A stretch of DNA of 64,000 nucleotides from Pseudomonas putida. GTDB taxonomy: Bacteria > Pseudomonadota > Gammaproteobacteria > Pseudomonadales > Pseudomonadaceae. Both the position numbers and the translations under genes were made by a program. Under the pieces are notes generated by a model. It worked only from the letters and a program-made list of their open reading frames with translations, was not told the origin of the DNA and did no database searches. Positions 24,627-33,784 of the stretch are shown here, in pieces (positions within the stretch are counted from its first letter, which is position 1; each line of letters begins with the position of its first letter). The DNA is taken from NCBI RefSeq assembly GCF_001976065.1, contig NZ_MNAH01000001.1, forward strand, positions 1,212,064 to 1,276,063, written 5' to 3'.

Positions 24627-25190
24627 TTACAGGTTAAGGCGATGGATGACCTGATGGCTGTCGTCCGGATCGTTATGGGTCTCGAAACCCAGCGCCCTGG
24701 CCAGGTCGCGCATGGGAGTATTGCTTGCGGCGTCCACCGAATACATCTGGCGAAAGCCGTTTTTACGGGCTGCCTTGATCAGGTGGTCCATCAGTATTTT
24801 GCCCAGGCCCAGGTGCGTCCATTCATCGGCGACCGTGACTGCACATTCGCACTCATGCTCGCCAGTGGCCGCGTAGCGGCTGATGCCGATCTCGACCAGT
24901 TTGCCGTTGTCATGGACCAGGGCGATATAGGCCAGGCGGCGATGATTGTCCGTGTCCATCAACTGATCGAGCATCGCAGCGCCGGGTTCGTTGATCTGCG
25001 CAAGAAAACGCATATGACGGGACTCGGGAGACAGTCGTTTGATGAAGGCGTATTCACGGTCGCGATCCTTCTGCGCCAGTGGCCGGATCAAAACGTGGCG
25101 ACCATCCCTGAGCGCTTCGATCCAGTATTGGCCGTCGACTGCAGCATAGGCGGCCGCAGCCCGATCATTGTGGTCTTTGACGGTAAGCAT
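24627..25190 (-). CDS. GNAT-family N-acetyltransferase
   Basis: A 187-residue acetyltransferase. The GNAT core spans about residues 30-187, with acetyl-CoA loop motif DEWTHLGLGKILMDHLI and the preceding strand ECECAVTVA. The N-terminal 30 residues (TVKDHNDRAAAAYAAVDGQYWIEALRDG) form a short extension. ATG 25190 has GAGGA 8 nt upstream. A degenerate Anr-like box (CTGATctggATCAG, 25278-25291) lies 94 bp upstream. Its place amid USP genes suggests a role in stress-related protein acetylation, as for mycobacterial USP-linked acetyltransferases, but that is inference. Confidence 0.88.
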   Translation of the reverse strand: MLTVKDHNDRAAAAYAAVDGQYWIEALRDGRHVLIRPLAQKDRDREYAFIKRLSPESRHMRFLAQINEPGAAMLDQLMDTDNHRRLAYIALVHDNGKLVEIGISRYAATGEHECECAVTVADEWTHLGLGKILMDHLIKAARKNGFRQMYSVDAASNTPMRDLARALGFETHNDPDDSHQVIHRLNL

Positions 25191-25277
25191 GGAGTGTTCC
25201 TCTTGTGCGAATGGGAATTGGAGCGCAGCAAAAGAACCGCGTTGGATTTCTTTGTACGCCATTGCCAACGCTTGAAC

Positions 25278-25291
25278 CTGATCTGGATCAG
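25278..25291. promoter_or_regulatory. Degenerate Anr/FNR-like box for the GNAT gene
   Basis: CTGATctggATCAG matches 8 of 10 positions and is a perfect palindrome in its half-sites. It is centred 94 bp before the minus-strand start at 25190. Confidence 0.4.
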
Positions 25292-25324
25292 ATTGCTGTG
25301 TTGGCGGCATTGGTTCGCGTGAGC

Positions 25325-25338
25325 TTGATGTAAGTCAA
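25325..25338. promoter_or_regulatory. Anr/FNR-like box for USP 3 and USP 4
   Basis: TTGATgtaaGTCAA matches 9 of 10 positions and is centred 80 bp before the plus-strand start at 25412. Confidence 0.65.
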
Positions 25339-25411
25339 ACTGCGCGAGGCGATGGAGCGCAGACTTCAAACATGCCGGCACTCGATAGCCGGGGCCGACC
25401 GGAGGTGTGTG

Positions 25412-26317
25412 ATGGGGCAATATCAACGTTTTCTGCTGATCGCTGACCAAACCCTGCATCAGTCTCCTGCCCAGTTGCGTGCCGTCGCCTTGGCCAAGGC
25501 TGCCGGGGCGGTACTGGATGTACGCGCCTTTGTCGAACCGGCACCGGTGGTTCATTTATGGCAGGAAAAAATCGACGACACGGAGCATCAGCGCTATTTG
25601 CGTCGCTACCGTCGCTGGGAGGCCGAAGAGCTCGATCGACTCAGCGAGCTGGGCCTGGAAGTGACGGTCAAGGTGGTCTTCACCACCCATCCGCTGCTGG
25701 ACATCCTGAAAACGGTCGAAGACTTGAAGCCTGACCTGTTGATCAAGGACAGCAACCTGGAACCTGTGCTCAAGCGAGTGTTCATTACCCCGTTAGATTG
25801 CCACTTGTTGCGTGAATGCCCGGTCCCGGTGCATCTGGTCAACCGCGCCCCCTACAGCTTGCCGCATCGGATCGTGGCGGCCGTGGACCCGTTCGATCCG
25901 GCAACGCAAATCAGCGGCTTGAACGACACCATCATCCAGACCGCCAACGCCCTGGCCTTGCAATGCGACGCGCCATTACACCTGCTGTACGCCTATGATT
26001 TATCGCCCGCCTTCAACAGCGATGCACCGCTGGCCGGGGGCGGTTGGGGCGTGGACTTCATCGAGGAGTTGCGTCAATCCTTGCACCAGGCGTTCATCAC
26101 GCTGGCGGAGCGTTACGGCGTACCGCCTGAACGACGCCATTTCATCATGGGGCTCCCGGTGCCGGTGATCAGTGCATTCGTCGAGGAATATCTGGCCGAT
26201 GTGGTGGTGATGGGCACTGTGCACCGTATGGGCATCGACCGACTGATCGGCAGTAACACGGAGCGGGCGCTGTATTCAGTGCCAGGGAGCATACTGGCGG
26301 TCAGGCAGTTCACGTAA
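25412..26317 (+). CDS. Tandem universal stress protein (USP 3)
   Basis: A 301-residue two-domain UspA protein (start GQYQRFLLIADQTLHQSP; end VMGTVHRMGIDRLIGSNTERALY). ATG 25412 follows GGAGG. It has an Anr-like box upstream and is followed after 12 bp by USP 4, so the two form an operon. It is the most diverged of the five in the segment after the first domain start (EPAPVVHLWQEKIDD). Confidence 0.92.
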   Translation: MGQYQRFLLIADQTLHQSPAQLRAVALAKAAGAVLDVRAFVEPAPVVHLWQEKIDDTEHQRYLRRYRRWEAEELDRLSELGLEVTVKVVFTTHPLLDILKTVEDLKPDLLIKDSNLEPVLKRVFITPLDCHLLRECPVPVHLVNRAPYSLPHRIVAAVDPFDPATQISGLNDTIIQTANALALQCDAPLHLLYAYDLSPAFNSDAPLAGGGWGVDFIEELRQSLHQAFITLAERYGVPPERRHFIMGLPVPVISAFVEEYLADVVVMGTVHRMGIDRLIGSNTERALYSVPGSILAVRQFT

Positions 26318-26329
26318 CTGGAGTTCATC

Positions 26330-27214
26330 ATGAGTCAATATCAACGTCTGTTACTGATCATCAACCCGGTCCTGCGCCTTTCTCCCGCCCTGAATCATGC
26401 TGCAGCCCTGGCCAAGGCCAGCGGCGCGAGCTTGCATATCGTCGCGCTGATTCCTTCGTTCAAGTGGTTATCGCTGCTTGAAGAAGGCGATCGGCAACTG
26501 GCGCGGGAAGGCTATTTGCAGGACCATCGCGACTGGCTCAAGACTCAGGCCGAGAATCTGCGTGGCAGGGTGATCGAGGTGACCACCGAGGTGACCTGGG
26601 CTGAGGACATCAAGCAAGACATCATCGATCGCGTCACGGACATGCAGCCCGATCTGTTGATCAAGGAGATTCAGCGCGAATCCGCGCTCAAGCGGGCGTT
26701 CTTCACCCCCTTGGACTGGCACTTGCTGCGCCACTGTTCGGTCCCGGTGTACCTGGTGGGCGGCCGCGGCTTCGTTTTACCCCGCAAGGTTGTGGCAGCG
26801 GTCGAAGTATCGGACAGCGAATCAGCCGACAACGAACTCAACGAACGAATCATCAAGCAGGCTTGCAGTCTTGCCATGCAGTGCAATGCCGAGCTGCATT
26901 TGCTATACGCCTGCGATATCTCGGTCGCCTATCTTGCGCACATGGGCGACCTGCCACTGGCTGACCTGACCAGAGCGCTTCACAGCGACCTGGAAAAGTC
27001 GTTCGCCAGGCTGGCCGACCAGTTCGCAGTGCCTGCCGATCGTCGACACTTCATTGAGGGACATCCGGTCACGGTATTGAGTGAGTTTGCCAATGAGCAA
27101 AATGTGGATGTGATCGTGATGGGCCGGGTCCAGTCCCATGGCATCGACAAGCTTCTTGGCAGCACCACCGAGCATATTCTGTATCAGGTGCCCTGCTGCG
27201 TCCTGGCGGTCTAG
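26330..27214 (+). CDS. Tandem universal stress protein (USP 4)
   Basis: A 294-residue two-domain UspA protein (start SQYQRLLLIINPVLRLSP; end VMGRVQSHGIDKLLGSTTEHIL). ATG 26330 has GGAG 8 nt upstream. It is 12 bp downstream of USP 3, so it is the second gene of that operon. It ends with a TAG stop 3 bp from the convergent stop of the channel gene. Confidence 0.92.
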   Translation: MSQYQRLLLIINPVLRLSPALNHAAALAKASGASLHIVALIPSFKWLSLLEEGDRQLAREGYLQDHRDWLKTQAENLRGRVIEVTTEVTWAEDIKQDIIDRVTDMQPDLLIKEIQRESALKRAFFTPLDWHLLRHCSVPVYLVGGRGFVLPRKVVAAVEVSDSESADNELNERIIKQACSLAMQCNAELHLLYACDISVAYLAHMGDLPLADLTRALHSDLEKSFARLADQFAVPADRRHFIEGHPVTVLSEFANEQNVDVIVMGRVQSHGIDKLLGSTTEHILYQVPCCVLAV

Positions 27215-27217
27215 TGC

Positions 27218-27643
27218 TTATTTGCGCTTCCAGTATTTCTGCATTTCCAGGAACAGGAAAGATGCGGTCCATGTGATGAGCACCAGGCCGGTCAGGGCTT
27301 GCAGACCGGTCAGGTACTTGAGGTTGCCGACAGGCGAAATATCGCCGAAGCCGATCGTTGTGTACGTGGTAAAGGAGAAGTACACGCAGTCCATCAGCGA
27401 ACCGTCGAAATTGCCTGTCAGGCTGCCCCATTTTCCGGAATGCACCATCAGGTAATAAACCAGGGCGAAGCACCAGACCTCTAGCGCGTGGGCCAGGAGG
27501 GCGCCGAATACCCCAACCACGATTCTGAAGCGGCTCCACAGTTTGAGCCGTGGCAGCCAGTCATTCATGCGTAACAGACATTCGTAGTGGATCACTACGA
27601 CGATGATGACCACCAGCGTATTGATCAGCGTGACTGCCAGCAT
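27218..27643 (-). CDS. Small ion-channel protein with K+ selectivity filter
   Basis: A 141-residue membrane protein. It has a hydrophobic N-terminal helix (residues 3-20), a second (42-66), a pore loop with TTIGFGD (95-101) and a last helix (114-133). TIGFGD is the K+ channel filter signature. ATG 27643 has GGAG 7 nt upstream; starts at 27688 or 27703 add 15-20 unsupported residues. It is embedded among USP genes and probably part of the same response; K+ flux under energy limitation is a reasonable but untested role. Confidence 0.85.
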   Translation of the reverse strand: MLAVTLINTLVVIIVVVIHYECLLRMNDWLPRLKLWSRFRIVVGVFGALLAHALEVWCFALVYYLMVHSGKWGSLTGNFDGSLMDCVYFSFTTYTTIGFGDISPVGNLKYLTGLQALTGLVLITWTASFLFLEMQKYWKRK

Positions 27644-27922
27644 GGCAAATCTCCAGCGATAAGGGGGGCAGTGGACCTGGACAGGCATCGGGTCCTGCGG
27701 CAAGTGTATTTCTACGCTTGAGCGCTGGAGGATCGTTGAGCTGTATCAACATTGATTAATTAACTGTTAACCATAGCTGCTGGTTAGTTGATAAAAATCA
27801 GGTTCGCCACCGCCGAACGCCAAATACTCGGGCTACGGCGTTCCAGGCGGCAAAAGCCTTCAACCCGCGCGCCCCCTGCAGGATGTCGGGTTTGCAATCA
27901 GGGTTTCTGGACGAGGTATGTC
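27644..27922. promoter_or_regulatory. Divergent promoter region with Anr-like box at 27788-27801
   Basis: TTGATaaaaATCAG (27788-27801) matches 9 of 10 positions of the Anr/FNR consensus. It is centred about 129 bp before USP 5 (27923) and 151 bp before the channel gene, so it could serve either. An AT-rich tract (27747-27775) precedes it. No gene is seen in this 279-bp gap. Confidence 0.55.
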
Positions 27923-28846
27923 ATGGTCAAAATCAAGCGCATTCTATTGATAGCCCCCAGCGAAATGACCCTTACCCCTGCGTTTGACCGAGCGTATGCC
28001 GTGACTTGTGCAACGGGGGCGATATTGCACATTGTTGCGTTCGACTATGTCCAGGCATTGGCCGTAGCCGGTTTGCTGGACCACGATGCGATGGCTCAGG
28101 CGCGTGAAGGTTATCTGCAGGTGCACCGGCATTGGCTGGAGCAGCAGGCCCGGTTTCAACGGTGCGTCGGGATGCAGGTGACGACCGAGGTGGTCTGGGC
28201 CAAGTCGAGCCTGAGCAACGTGCTTGAGTACGTGAATGACTTTCTGCCGGACCTGGTGATCAAGGACACCCACTATGTGCCGGCTCTTGATCGTGCCTTT
28301 CACCGACCCCTGGACTGGCGACTGTTGCGTGAGTGTCCGACCCACCTGCACCTGGTGACCAGTGCCAGGCATCCAAAACCGGTGAAAATTCTCGCGACGA
28401 TCGATCTGTCCCACCTGGAAGAGCTGACGCAAGGCCTGAATGACCGGATACTCGATCTGGCATCGACCCTGGCGGCCAGCTGCGGCGCCGCGCTGCACTT
28501 GCTTAACGTCAGTCGTTGGACGGAAGTGAGCGATGCGCCGATGAGCGTGCCGACAGGCAGTCTTGATGCCAGCTTGAGGGACGCCATTCAGGACGCCCAG
28601 CAAGAGGCTTTCGATGCGCTTGCCGAGCGCTATTGCATCAAGGACACACGCCGGCACTCGCTGACGGGCATCCCGCACAAAGTCATCGGCCATTTCGCCA
28701 AGCAGAATGACTTTGACATGGTGGTGCTGGGCGCGGTCCATTGCCATGGGCATGAGCGCTTTATCGGTGAAACTGCCGAGAGCATATTGAACCGGGCGCC
28801 GTGCAGTCTGATGATCGTCAAGCCATTACCCCTCTACAATCATTAA
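27923..28846 (+). CDS. Tandem universal stress protein (USP 5)
   Basis: A 307-residue two-domain UspA protein, closest in its first half to USP 2 (APSEMTLTPAFDRAYAV; FDYVQALAVAGLL). ATG 27923 has GAGG at 7 nt; the 45-residue upstream extension is rejected. An Anr-like box lies in the promoter. The second-domain nucleotide loop is VLGAVHCHGHERFIGETAESIL, with Glu replacing the usual Ser or Thr after the last Gly, so ATP binding may be lost in this copy. Confidence 0.91.
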   Translation: MVKIKRILLIAPSEMTLTPAFDRAYAVTCATGAILHIVAFDYVQALAVAGLLDHDAMAQAREGYLQVHRHWLEQQARFQRCVGMQVTTEVVWAKSSLSNVLEYVNDFLPDLVIKDTHYVPALDRAFHRPLDWRLLRECPTHLHLVTSARHPKPVKILATIDLSHLEELTQGLNDRILDLASTLAASCGAALHLLNVSRWTEVSDAPMSVPTGSLDASLRDAIQDAQQEAFDALAERYCIKDTRRHSLTGIPHKVIGHFAKQNDFDMVVLGAVHCHGHERFIGETAESILNRAPCSLMIVKPLPLYNH

Positions 28847-28944
28847 TCGAGCCGTGTTTTGCAAATCGACTGAACCTTCGCGCACTCACCCAGGGTCTCA
28901 TGACAATAACGGTGTGACACAGTCATAGACCCGGCGGAGGCGCC

Positions 28945-31548
28945 ATGGACAAGCCGCTCGAAAAATACAACGGCATGCGCGATTTCGACAAAAGCCCCGA
29001 GCCTTCCGGCCTTTCCAAATCTGTTAAAGGCGGTCGAAAGGGCAAGGCACATGCGCTGCTCTTCTGCATCCAGAAGCACGATGCCTCCAGGCTGCATTAC
29101 GACTTCAGGCTGGAGCTCGACGGCACCCTCAAGAGCTGGGCAATCCCCAAGGGGCCGTCCCTGGACCCCAAGGTCAAGCGCCTGGCGGTGCATGTCGAAG
29201 ACCATCCGCTGGATTACGCCACCTTCGAAGGCAGCATCCCCGAAGGCCATTACGGTGCGGGCGATGTCATCGTCTGGGACCGTGGCGTCTGGATTCCCCA
29301 GGACGATCCGGCCAAGGCCTACGCCAAGGGCCGGCTTAAGTTCGAACTGCAAGGCGAGAAGCTCGCCGGGCTATGGAATCTGGTGCGCACGCACATGCCG
29401 GGCAAGCAGGAGCAATGGTTCCTGATCAAGCATCAGGACGGTGCCGCCCGCCCGGAAAGTGATTACGACGTGGTGGCCGCCGAGCCCGACAGCGTGCTCA
29501 GCGAACGCACCATCATTGCCAAATCGTCCAAGGCGGCCAAACCCAAGGCCATCAAGCAGCCCGCTGCGCCAACGCATAAAGAACCGCGCAAAGAAAAGTC
29601 CGCGCCACTGACCGGCGCGCGCAAGGCCAAGTTACCGGACCAGATCAAACCGGAACTGGCGACGCTGGTGGAAAAGGCCCCGGGCGGTGAATGGAGTTAT
29701 GAGGTCAAGTTCGACGGCTACCGCATCATGGCGCGCATCGACCACGACGAGGTTCGGCTCTTCACTCGCAACGGCCATGACTGGACTCACAAGCTGCCCG
29801 GCCAGGCCAAGGCACTGGCCAGCCTGGGCCTGGAATCGGCCTGGCTCGACGGCGAGATGGTAGTGGCCGACGAGCAGGGCGTACCGGACTTCCAGGCCTT
29901 GCAAAACGCCTTTGAGGCCGGCCGCAGCGGCAACATTCTTTACTACCTGTTTGACATGCCCTATCTCAATGGCGTGGACCTGCGCGAGGTGCCCGTCGAG
30001 GAGCGCAGGGTTGCGCTGGCGACGGTGCTGAAAACGTCGAAAGACCCTCTGTTGCGCTTCTCCGAGGCCTTCGGTGAAGACCCGGAGGCCTTGCTCAACA
30101 GTGCCTGCCAGATGCAAATGGAAGGCCTGATCGGCAAGCGCCTGGGTTCCCCCTATGTATCAAGGCGCAGCAGTGACTGGGTCAAACTCAAGTGCAAACA
30201 TCGACAGGAATTCGTCATCGTCGGCTTCACCGACCCCAAAGGTTCACGCAGTGCCTTCGGTGCGCTGCTCCTGGGACTGCATGACCGCGACAGCGGTGAG
30301 TTGCGCTACGCGGGCAAGGTCGGCACCGGCTTTACCGAGACGACCCTCAACAGCATCCATCAACAACTCAAGCCCCTGCAAACGAAGAAACCCGCAGTGG
30401 TCAATCCGCCCGGTGGTGCCGAGTTCAAGTCCGTGCACTGGCTCAAACCCAGCCTGTTGGCGGAAGTGGCCTTTGCCGAAATGACCAAGGACGGTTCGGT
30501 GCGCCATGCGGTGTTCCATGGCCTGCGTGACGACAAACCTGCCAAAGACATCACCGAGGAGCGCCCGACTGCCATGAAAACTGCCCTTGGGAAAAAAGCC
30601 GCCGCCAAGCCTTCCACCGCGAAGAAGAAAGCCGAGCCTGCGCCGTCTCAGATCGGTCTTGGCCAGGGCAAGGTGCGCATCACCCACCCGGATCGGGTCA
30701 TCGACGCCAGCAGTGGCACGACCAAAGTGCAACTGGCGGAGTATTACGCCAGCGTCGCCGAGTGGATTCTGCCGCAGCTCAAGGACCGCCCTGTGGCCTT
30801 GGTGCGTGCGCCAGATGGCATCGCCGGCGAACTGTTTTTCCAGAAAAACGCCGAGCGCCTGGCGATCCCCGGCATCACCACCCTCGACCAGAAACTCACG
30901 GGCCAGCCGATGATGGTCATCAACAACGCCGAAGCCTTGATTGGCGCAGTGCAGATGAGCACCGTCGAGCTTCACACCTGGAACGCCACTTCGGACCACC
31001 TCGACAAACCCGACCGCTTCGTCCTCGACCTCGACCCGGACCCGGCGCTGCCATGGAAGCGCATGGTCGAGGCCACCCAGTTGACCCTGACGGTGCTCGA
31101 TGAACTGGGGCTCAAGGCGTTCCTCAAGACCAGCGGCGGCAAGGGCATTCACCTGGTGGTGCCGCTGACCCGCAAGCTCGGCTGGGATGAGGTCAAGGAC
31201 TTCAGCCACGCCATTGTCAGCCACATGGCCAAGATGCTGCCGGAGCGCATTTCTGCAGTGTCAGGGCCGAAGAACCGGGTGGGGCGGATCTTCATCGATT
31301 ACCTGCGCAACGGATTGGGCGCGACCACCATCTGCGCCTACGCTGCGCGTACCCGCGAAGGGTTGCCGGTGTCGGTGCCGATCTTTCGAGAAGAAGTGGA
31401 GGCGCTCAAGGGCGGCAACCTGTGGAACATACACAATGTGCATGAACGCCTGGCTGAAGTAGGCGATGAGCCTTGGGCGGACTTGAAGAAAACCCGGCAG
31501 ACGATTACTGCCGAGATGCGTAGGCGGGTGGGAATGAAAAAAGCCTGA
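28945..31548 (+). CDS. ligD: DNA ligase D (3'-phosphoesterase, ligase and primase-polymerase)
   Basis: The multifunctional end-processing and sealing enzyme of bacterial non-homologous end joining. It is 867 residues in the Pseudomonas domain order. Phosphoesterase spans about residues 10-170 (HDASRLHYDFRLELDG). The ATP-dependent ligase is about 225-530, with the adenylated Lys255 in KFDGYR. The primase-polymerase is about 570-860, with the metal-site LDLDPDPALPW. A Lys/Ala/Pro-rich linker separates the first two domains. ATG 28945 follows GGAGG. No Ku gene is in the window; LigD normally needs Ku as partner. Confidence 0.96.
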   Translation: MDKPLEKYNGMRDFDKSPEPSGLSKSVKGGRKGKAHALLFCIQKHDASRLHYDFRLELDGTLKSWAIPKGPSLDPKVKRLAVHVEDHPLDYATFEGSIPEGHYGAGDVIVWDRGVWIPQDDPAKAYAKGRLKFELQGEKLAGLWNLVRTHMPGKQEQWFLIKHQDGAARPESDYDVVAAEPDSVLSERTIIAKSSKAAKPKAIKQPAAPTHKEPRKEKSAPLTGARKAKLPDQIKPELATLVEKAPGGEWSYEVKFDGYRIMARIDHDEVRLFTRNGHDWTHKLPGQAKALASLGLESAWLDGEMVVADEQGVPDFQALQNAFEAGRSGNILYYLFDMPYLNGVDLREVPVEERRVALATVLKTSKDPLLRFSEAFGEDPEALLNSACQMQMEGLIGKRLGSPYVSRRSSDWVKLKCKHRQEFVIVGFTDPKGSRSAFGALLLGLHDRDSGELRYAGKVGTGFTETTLNSIHQQLKPLQTKKPAVVNPPGGAEFKSVHWLKPSLLAEVAFAEMTKDGSVRHAVFHGLRDDKPAKDITEERPTAMKTALGKKAAAKPSTAKKKAEPAPSQIGLGQGKVRITHPDRVIDASSGTTKVQLAEYYASVAEWILPQLKDRPVALVRAPDGIAGELFFQKNAERLAIPGITTLDQKLTGQPMMVINNAEALIGAVQMSTVELHTWNATSDHLDKPDRFVLDLDPDPALPWKRMVEATQLTLTVLDELGLKAFLKTSGGKGIHLVVPLTRKLGWDEVKDFSHAIVSHMAKMLPERISAVSGPKNRVGRIFIDYLRNGLGATTICAYAARTREGLPVSVPIFREEVEALKGGNLWNIHNVHERLAEVGDEPWADLKKTRQTITAEMRRRVGMKKA

Positions 31549-31552
31549 CGTC

Positions 31553-31589
31553 CTGTAGGCGCTGCCAAAGGCTGCGGCAGCGCCTACAG
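31553..31589. terminator. Terminator/REP-like hairpin after ligD
   Basis: CTGTAGGCGCTGCC pairs with GGCAGCGCCTACAG around a 9-nt loop, between ligD and the convergent lipoprotein gene. It also resembles a REP variant. Confidence 0.75.
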
Positions 31590-31599
31590 GTGTCGCGAA

Positions 31600-32277
31600 T
31601 TACTTGTTGATGAACGCCTGGAAGTCGCTACCCAGTTTGTCGATGGCCGTCTTGAAGTCCTGGGCGGTGATTTTCTGTTTGTCATTTTCCAGCGTGGTGC
31701 CAAAGACCTTGCGCACGACCCGGCCTACGGACTGATTGTTCTTGGCGTCGATGAACTCGGCCTCGATATACAGTTCGGTGTTTTCATCCCGGATACCGGT
31801 AGCGGCGGACACACCGCCCACGACCGCTGCGATAGGCACCACCTCATACCAGTGCATGCCTTCAGGCGAGGCACTGACCCCGGTGATCGCTGCACGCATG
31901 ACCAGGGTTTTCGCGCCGGCCGGCGCGGCGGCCGGGCTGGAAACGACGCGGTACTTCTGCCCCAGCGTGGCCTTGGCCTTGTTGGTCATGTAGTTCTGGA
32001 TGTCGGTCAGCGTCTGCTGGTTGACCCGCTCATTGGGCTTGGGCGCCGGGTACATTTCCAACCGGGTGAAGGCCACCGTGTCATAGGCATTCGGGTTCCA
32101 CGACGGACTCACCCAACGCATGGCCGTTCCGCCGCTGGGCGTTTCGACTTCCTGCAGGTTGTTGTAGGAGGACAGGTAGCCGGAGTACTGCTCCTTCTCG
32201 GTGACTTTCGATGTACAACCGCCGAGCATGAGCCCGGCCAGGGCAGTGCCAACAAGCAATTTGCGGGTCAGGTTCAT
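31600..32277 (-). CDS. DUF3313 lipoprotein
   Basis: A 225-residue lipoprotein: signal peptide with lipobox LGGC (Cys21), then SGYLSSYNNLQ, WVSPSWNPNAYDTVAFTRLEMYPAPKP and the C-terminal FGTTLENDKQKITAQDF, all typical of DUF3313. After the lipid Cys the mature chain continues TSKVTEK, with no Asp at +2, which favours outer membrane sorting. ATG 32277 is followed downstream by ligD's convergent hairpin. A run of T/A at 32307-32320 precedes it. Function is unknown. Confidence 0.88.
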   Translation of the reverse strand: MNLTRKLLVGTALAGLMLGGCTSKVTEKEQYSGYLSSYNNLQEVETPSGGTAMRWVSPSWNPNAYDTVAFTRLEMYPAPKPNERVNQQTLTDIQNYMTNKAKATLGQKYRVVSSPAAAPAGAKTLVMRAAITGVSASPEGMHWYEVVPIAAVVGGVSAATGIRDENTELYIEAEFIDAKNNQSVGRVVRKVFGTTLENDKQKITAQDFKTAIDKLGSDFQAFINK

Positions 32278-32318
32278 AGTGCTGTTTACTCCTTGGATAA
32301 AATCATTTTTTTTTTTAA

Positions 32319-33587
32319 TCAGAAACGCCAGGTCATGTTTCCGGTTACGGCCGATATCCAGGCTGTGTCGAACTGACCGGAAACCCGGTTGCCCGACACG
32401 GATTTGGTTTGGTCAACCGGCATATCACCAAGGTAGACCAGGGCCCAGCTGACGTTGACATCGGTGTCCTTGTTCACAGCATAGGTGGCTCCCGTGGCAA
32501 TGCGCCAGGATTCGGCCATCGGCACGGTCAAAGTTCGGTCGCTGTCCGAAACGGGACTGCTGTCGTAAGCCACGCCGACGTTCCACAGCAGTTGCGGCGT
32601 GGCCTGGTATTGCGCGCCCAGCGCCAGTTGCCAGGTGTCTTTGTAGTTGGCGTCGATGGTCGTCGAGCGCGCATCGATTGCCGTGGTGTCGACCTGCACA
32701 CCGACCTCGCCGAACTCCGACCAGTCCTGCCAGTTGACTGAGGCGAGCAGGGCCCACTGCCGATCCAGTTGCTGGAACAGGCTCAGGGTGATGGTTTGTG
32801 GCACCGTCAAATCGAGCTGGGTGTCCAGGCCATCCAGCCTGTTCAAGATCGGGCCGTTGCCCTTGATATCCAGCCCGTCCTCGAACTCCAGATCGACCTT
32901 GCTGGTGTAGGTCAGGCCAATGCGCGTGCCGGCTTGCGGGGCGTAGATCACTCCCACGTTCGCGCCAAAGCCCCAATCCTGGTCCTTGTATTTAAACTGG
33001 CCATCGCCACGGTCGGTGAGGGCGAATGGGGAGCGGTCGATGGCGGTCTGGGCCTGCAGCATGCCGTACATGGCCTTCGCGCCAACGCCCACCGACCATT
33101 GCTCGTTGAAACGGTAAGCCACGCTCGGCACCAGGGACAGCCCGCCGATGCTGGCGTTTTGCGAGAAGTAGCGCCCGGACCAATCGTTGTCGTAGTTGAC
33201 CGCCAGGCCAAAGTCGGCGTACTGGCCAAAGCCGATGCTCCAGTGGTCGTCCAGCTCATGGCTGATGAAGAAGCTGCCGCCGGGAATCGGGTCAAGGGCA
33301 TTGCCGCTGCCACTGCCCGGGACATTGGTGTCACCGTCGCGATTGAACTCCAGGTTGCCGTAGAGCACCTGCAGGCCACCGGTGATTTGCGTGCCAGGCA
33401 GATAGCTCATCCCCGCCGGATTGCTGGCAATCGTCGAGGGGCCCTGGGCCCGCGCGGCGGCGCCGGCGTTGGCCAGGCCGGCGTTGTCGGTGCCGATTTC
33501 GTAGAGCATGATGCCGCCGGCGTGGGCCTGCTGGCAGCACAGCGCTAACAGGGTGAAGGCGGGCAGGGCGGATGTTTTTACCTGCAT
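32319..33587 (-). CDS. FadL/OmpP1-family outer membrane transporter
   Basis: A 422-residue outer membrane beta-barrel of the FadL/TodX family for long-chain fatty acids or hydrophobic aromatics. It has a signal peptide (1-23, ending QQAHA), then the family start GGIMLYEIGTDNAGLANAGAAARAQ, the FadL core NPAGMSYLPG and a C-terminal Phe. ATG 33587 follows AGGTGATCCC. The first residues of the mature protein (GIMLYEIG) match FadL hatch-domain patterns. Position beside a DUF3313 lipoprotein suggests no specific substrate. Confidence 0.9.
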   Translation of the reverse strand: MQVKTSALPAFTLLALCCQQAHAGGIMLYEIGTDNAGLANAGAAARAQGPSTIASNPAGMSYLPGTQITGGLQVLYGNLEFNRDGDTNVPGSGSGNALDPIPGGSFFISHELDDHWSIGFGQYADFGLAVNYDNDWSGRYFSQNASIGGLSLVPSVAYRFNEQWSVGVGAKAMYGMLQAQTAIDRSPFALTDRGDGQFKYKDQDWGFGANVGVIYAPQAGTRIGLTYTSKVDLEFEDGLDIKGNGPILNRLDGLDTQLDLTVPQTITLSLFQQLDRQWALLASVNWQDWSEFGEVGVQVDTTAIDARSTTIDANYKDTWQLALGAQYQATPQLLWNVGVAYDSSPVSDSDRTLTVPMAESWRIATGATYAVNKDTDVNVSWALVYLGDMPVDQTKSVSGNRVSGQFDTAWISAVTGNMTWRF

Positions 33588-33784
33588 GGGATCACCTGCG
33601 CAAAGACCATGACGTACTGGCGTCAGTCCTCTGGACGAAGTCCGGTGACTGCACCAGGATTTTGGATCACTCGCGAAAGAGCGTAGGTATTTATCCTGAA
33701 AAATCCAGTAATTGGCTGAGTCAAACCGGGTGTTCCAGATTCCTGGGGCCAAGGCGGCGAGGATGCCTCGCCGCCTCGATGCCA

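Noticed and set aside
27740..27780. Second Anr box at ATCAACATTGAT
   Set aside because: The half-sites are inverted and only 2 bp apart, unlike TTGAT-N4-ATCAA.
31600..32277. DUF3313 lipoprotein as part of the FadL transport operon
   Set aside because: Same direction and only 41 bp downstream of the FadL gene, but the gap is filled by a T/A run and no shared function is known, so I do not assert an operon.
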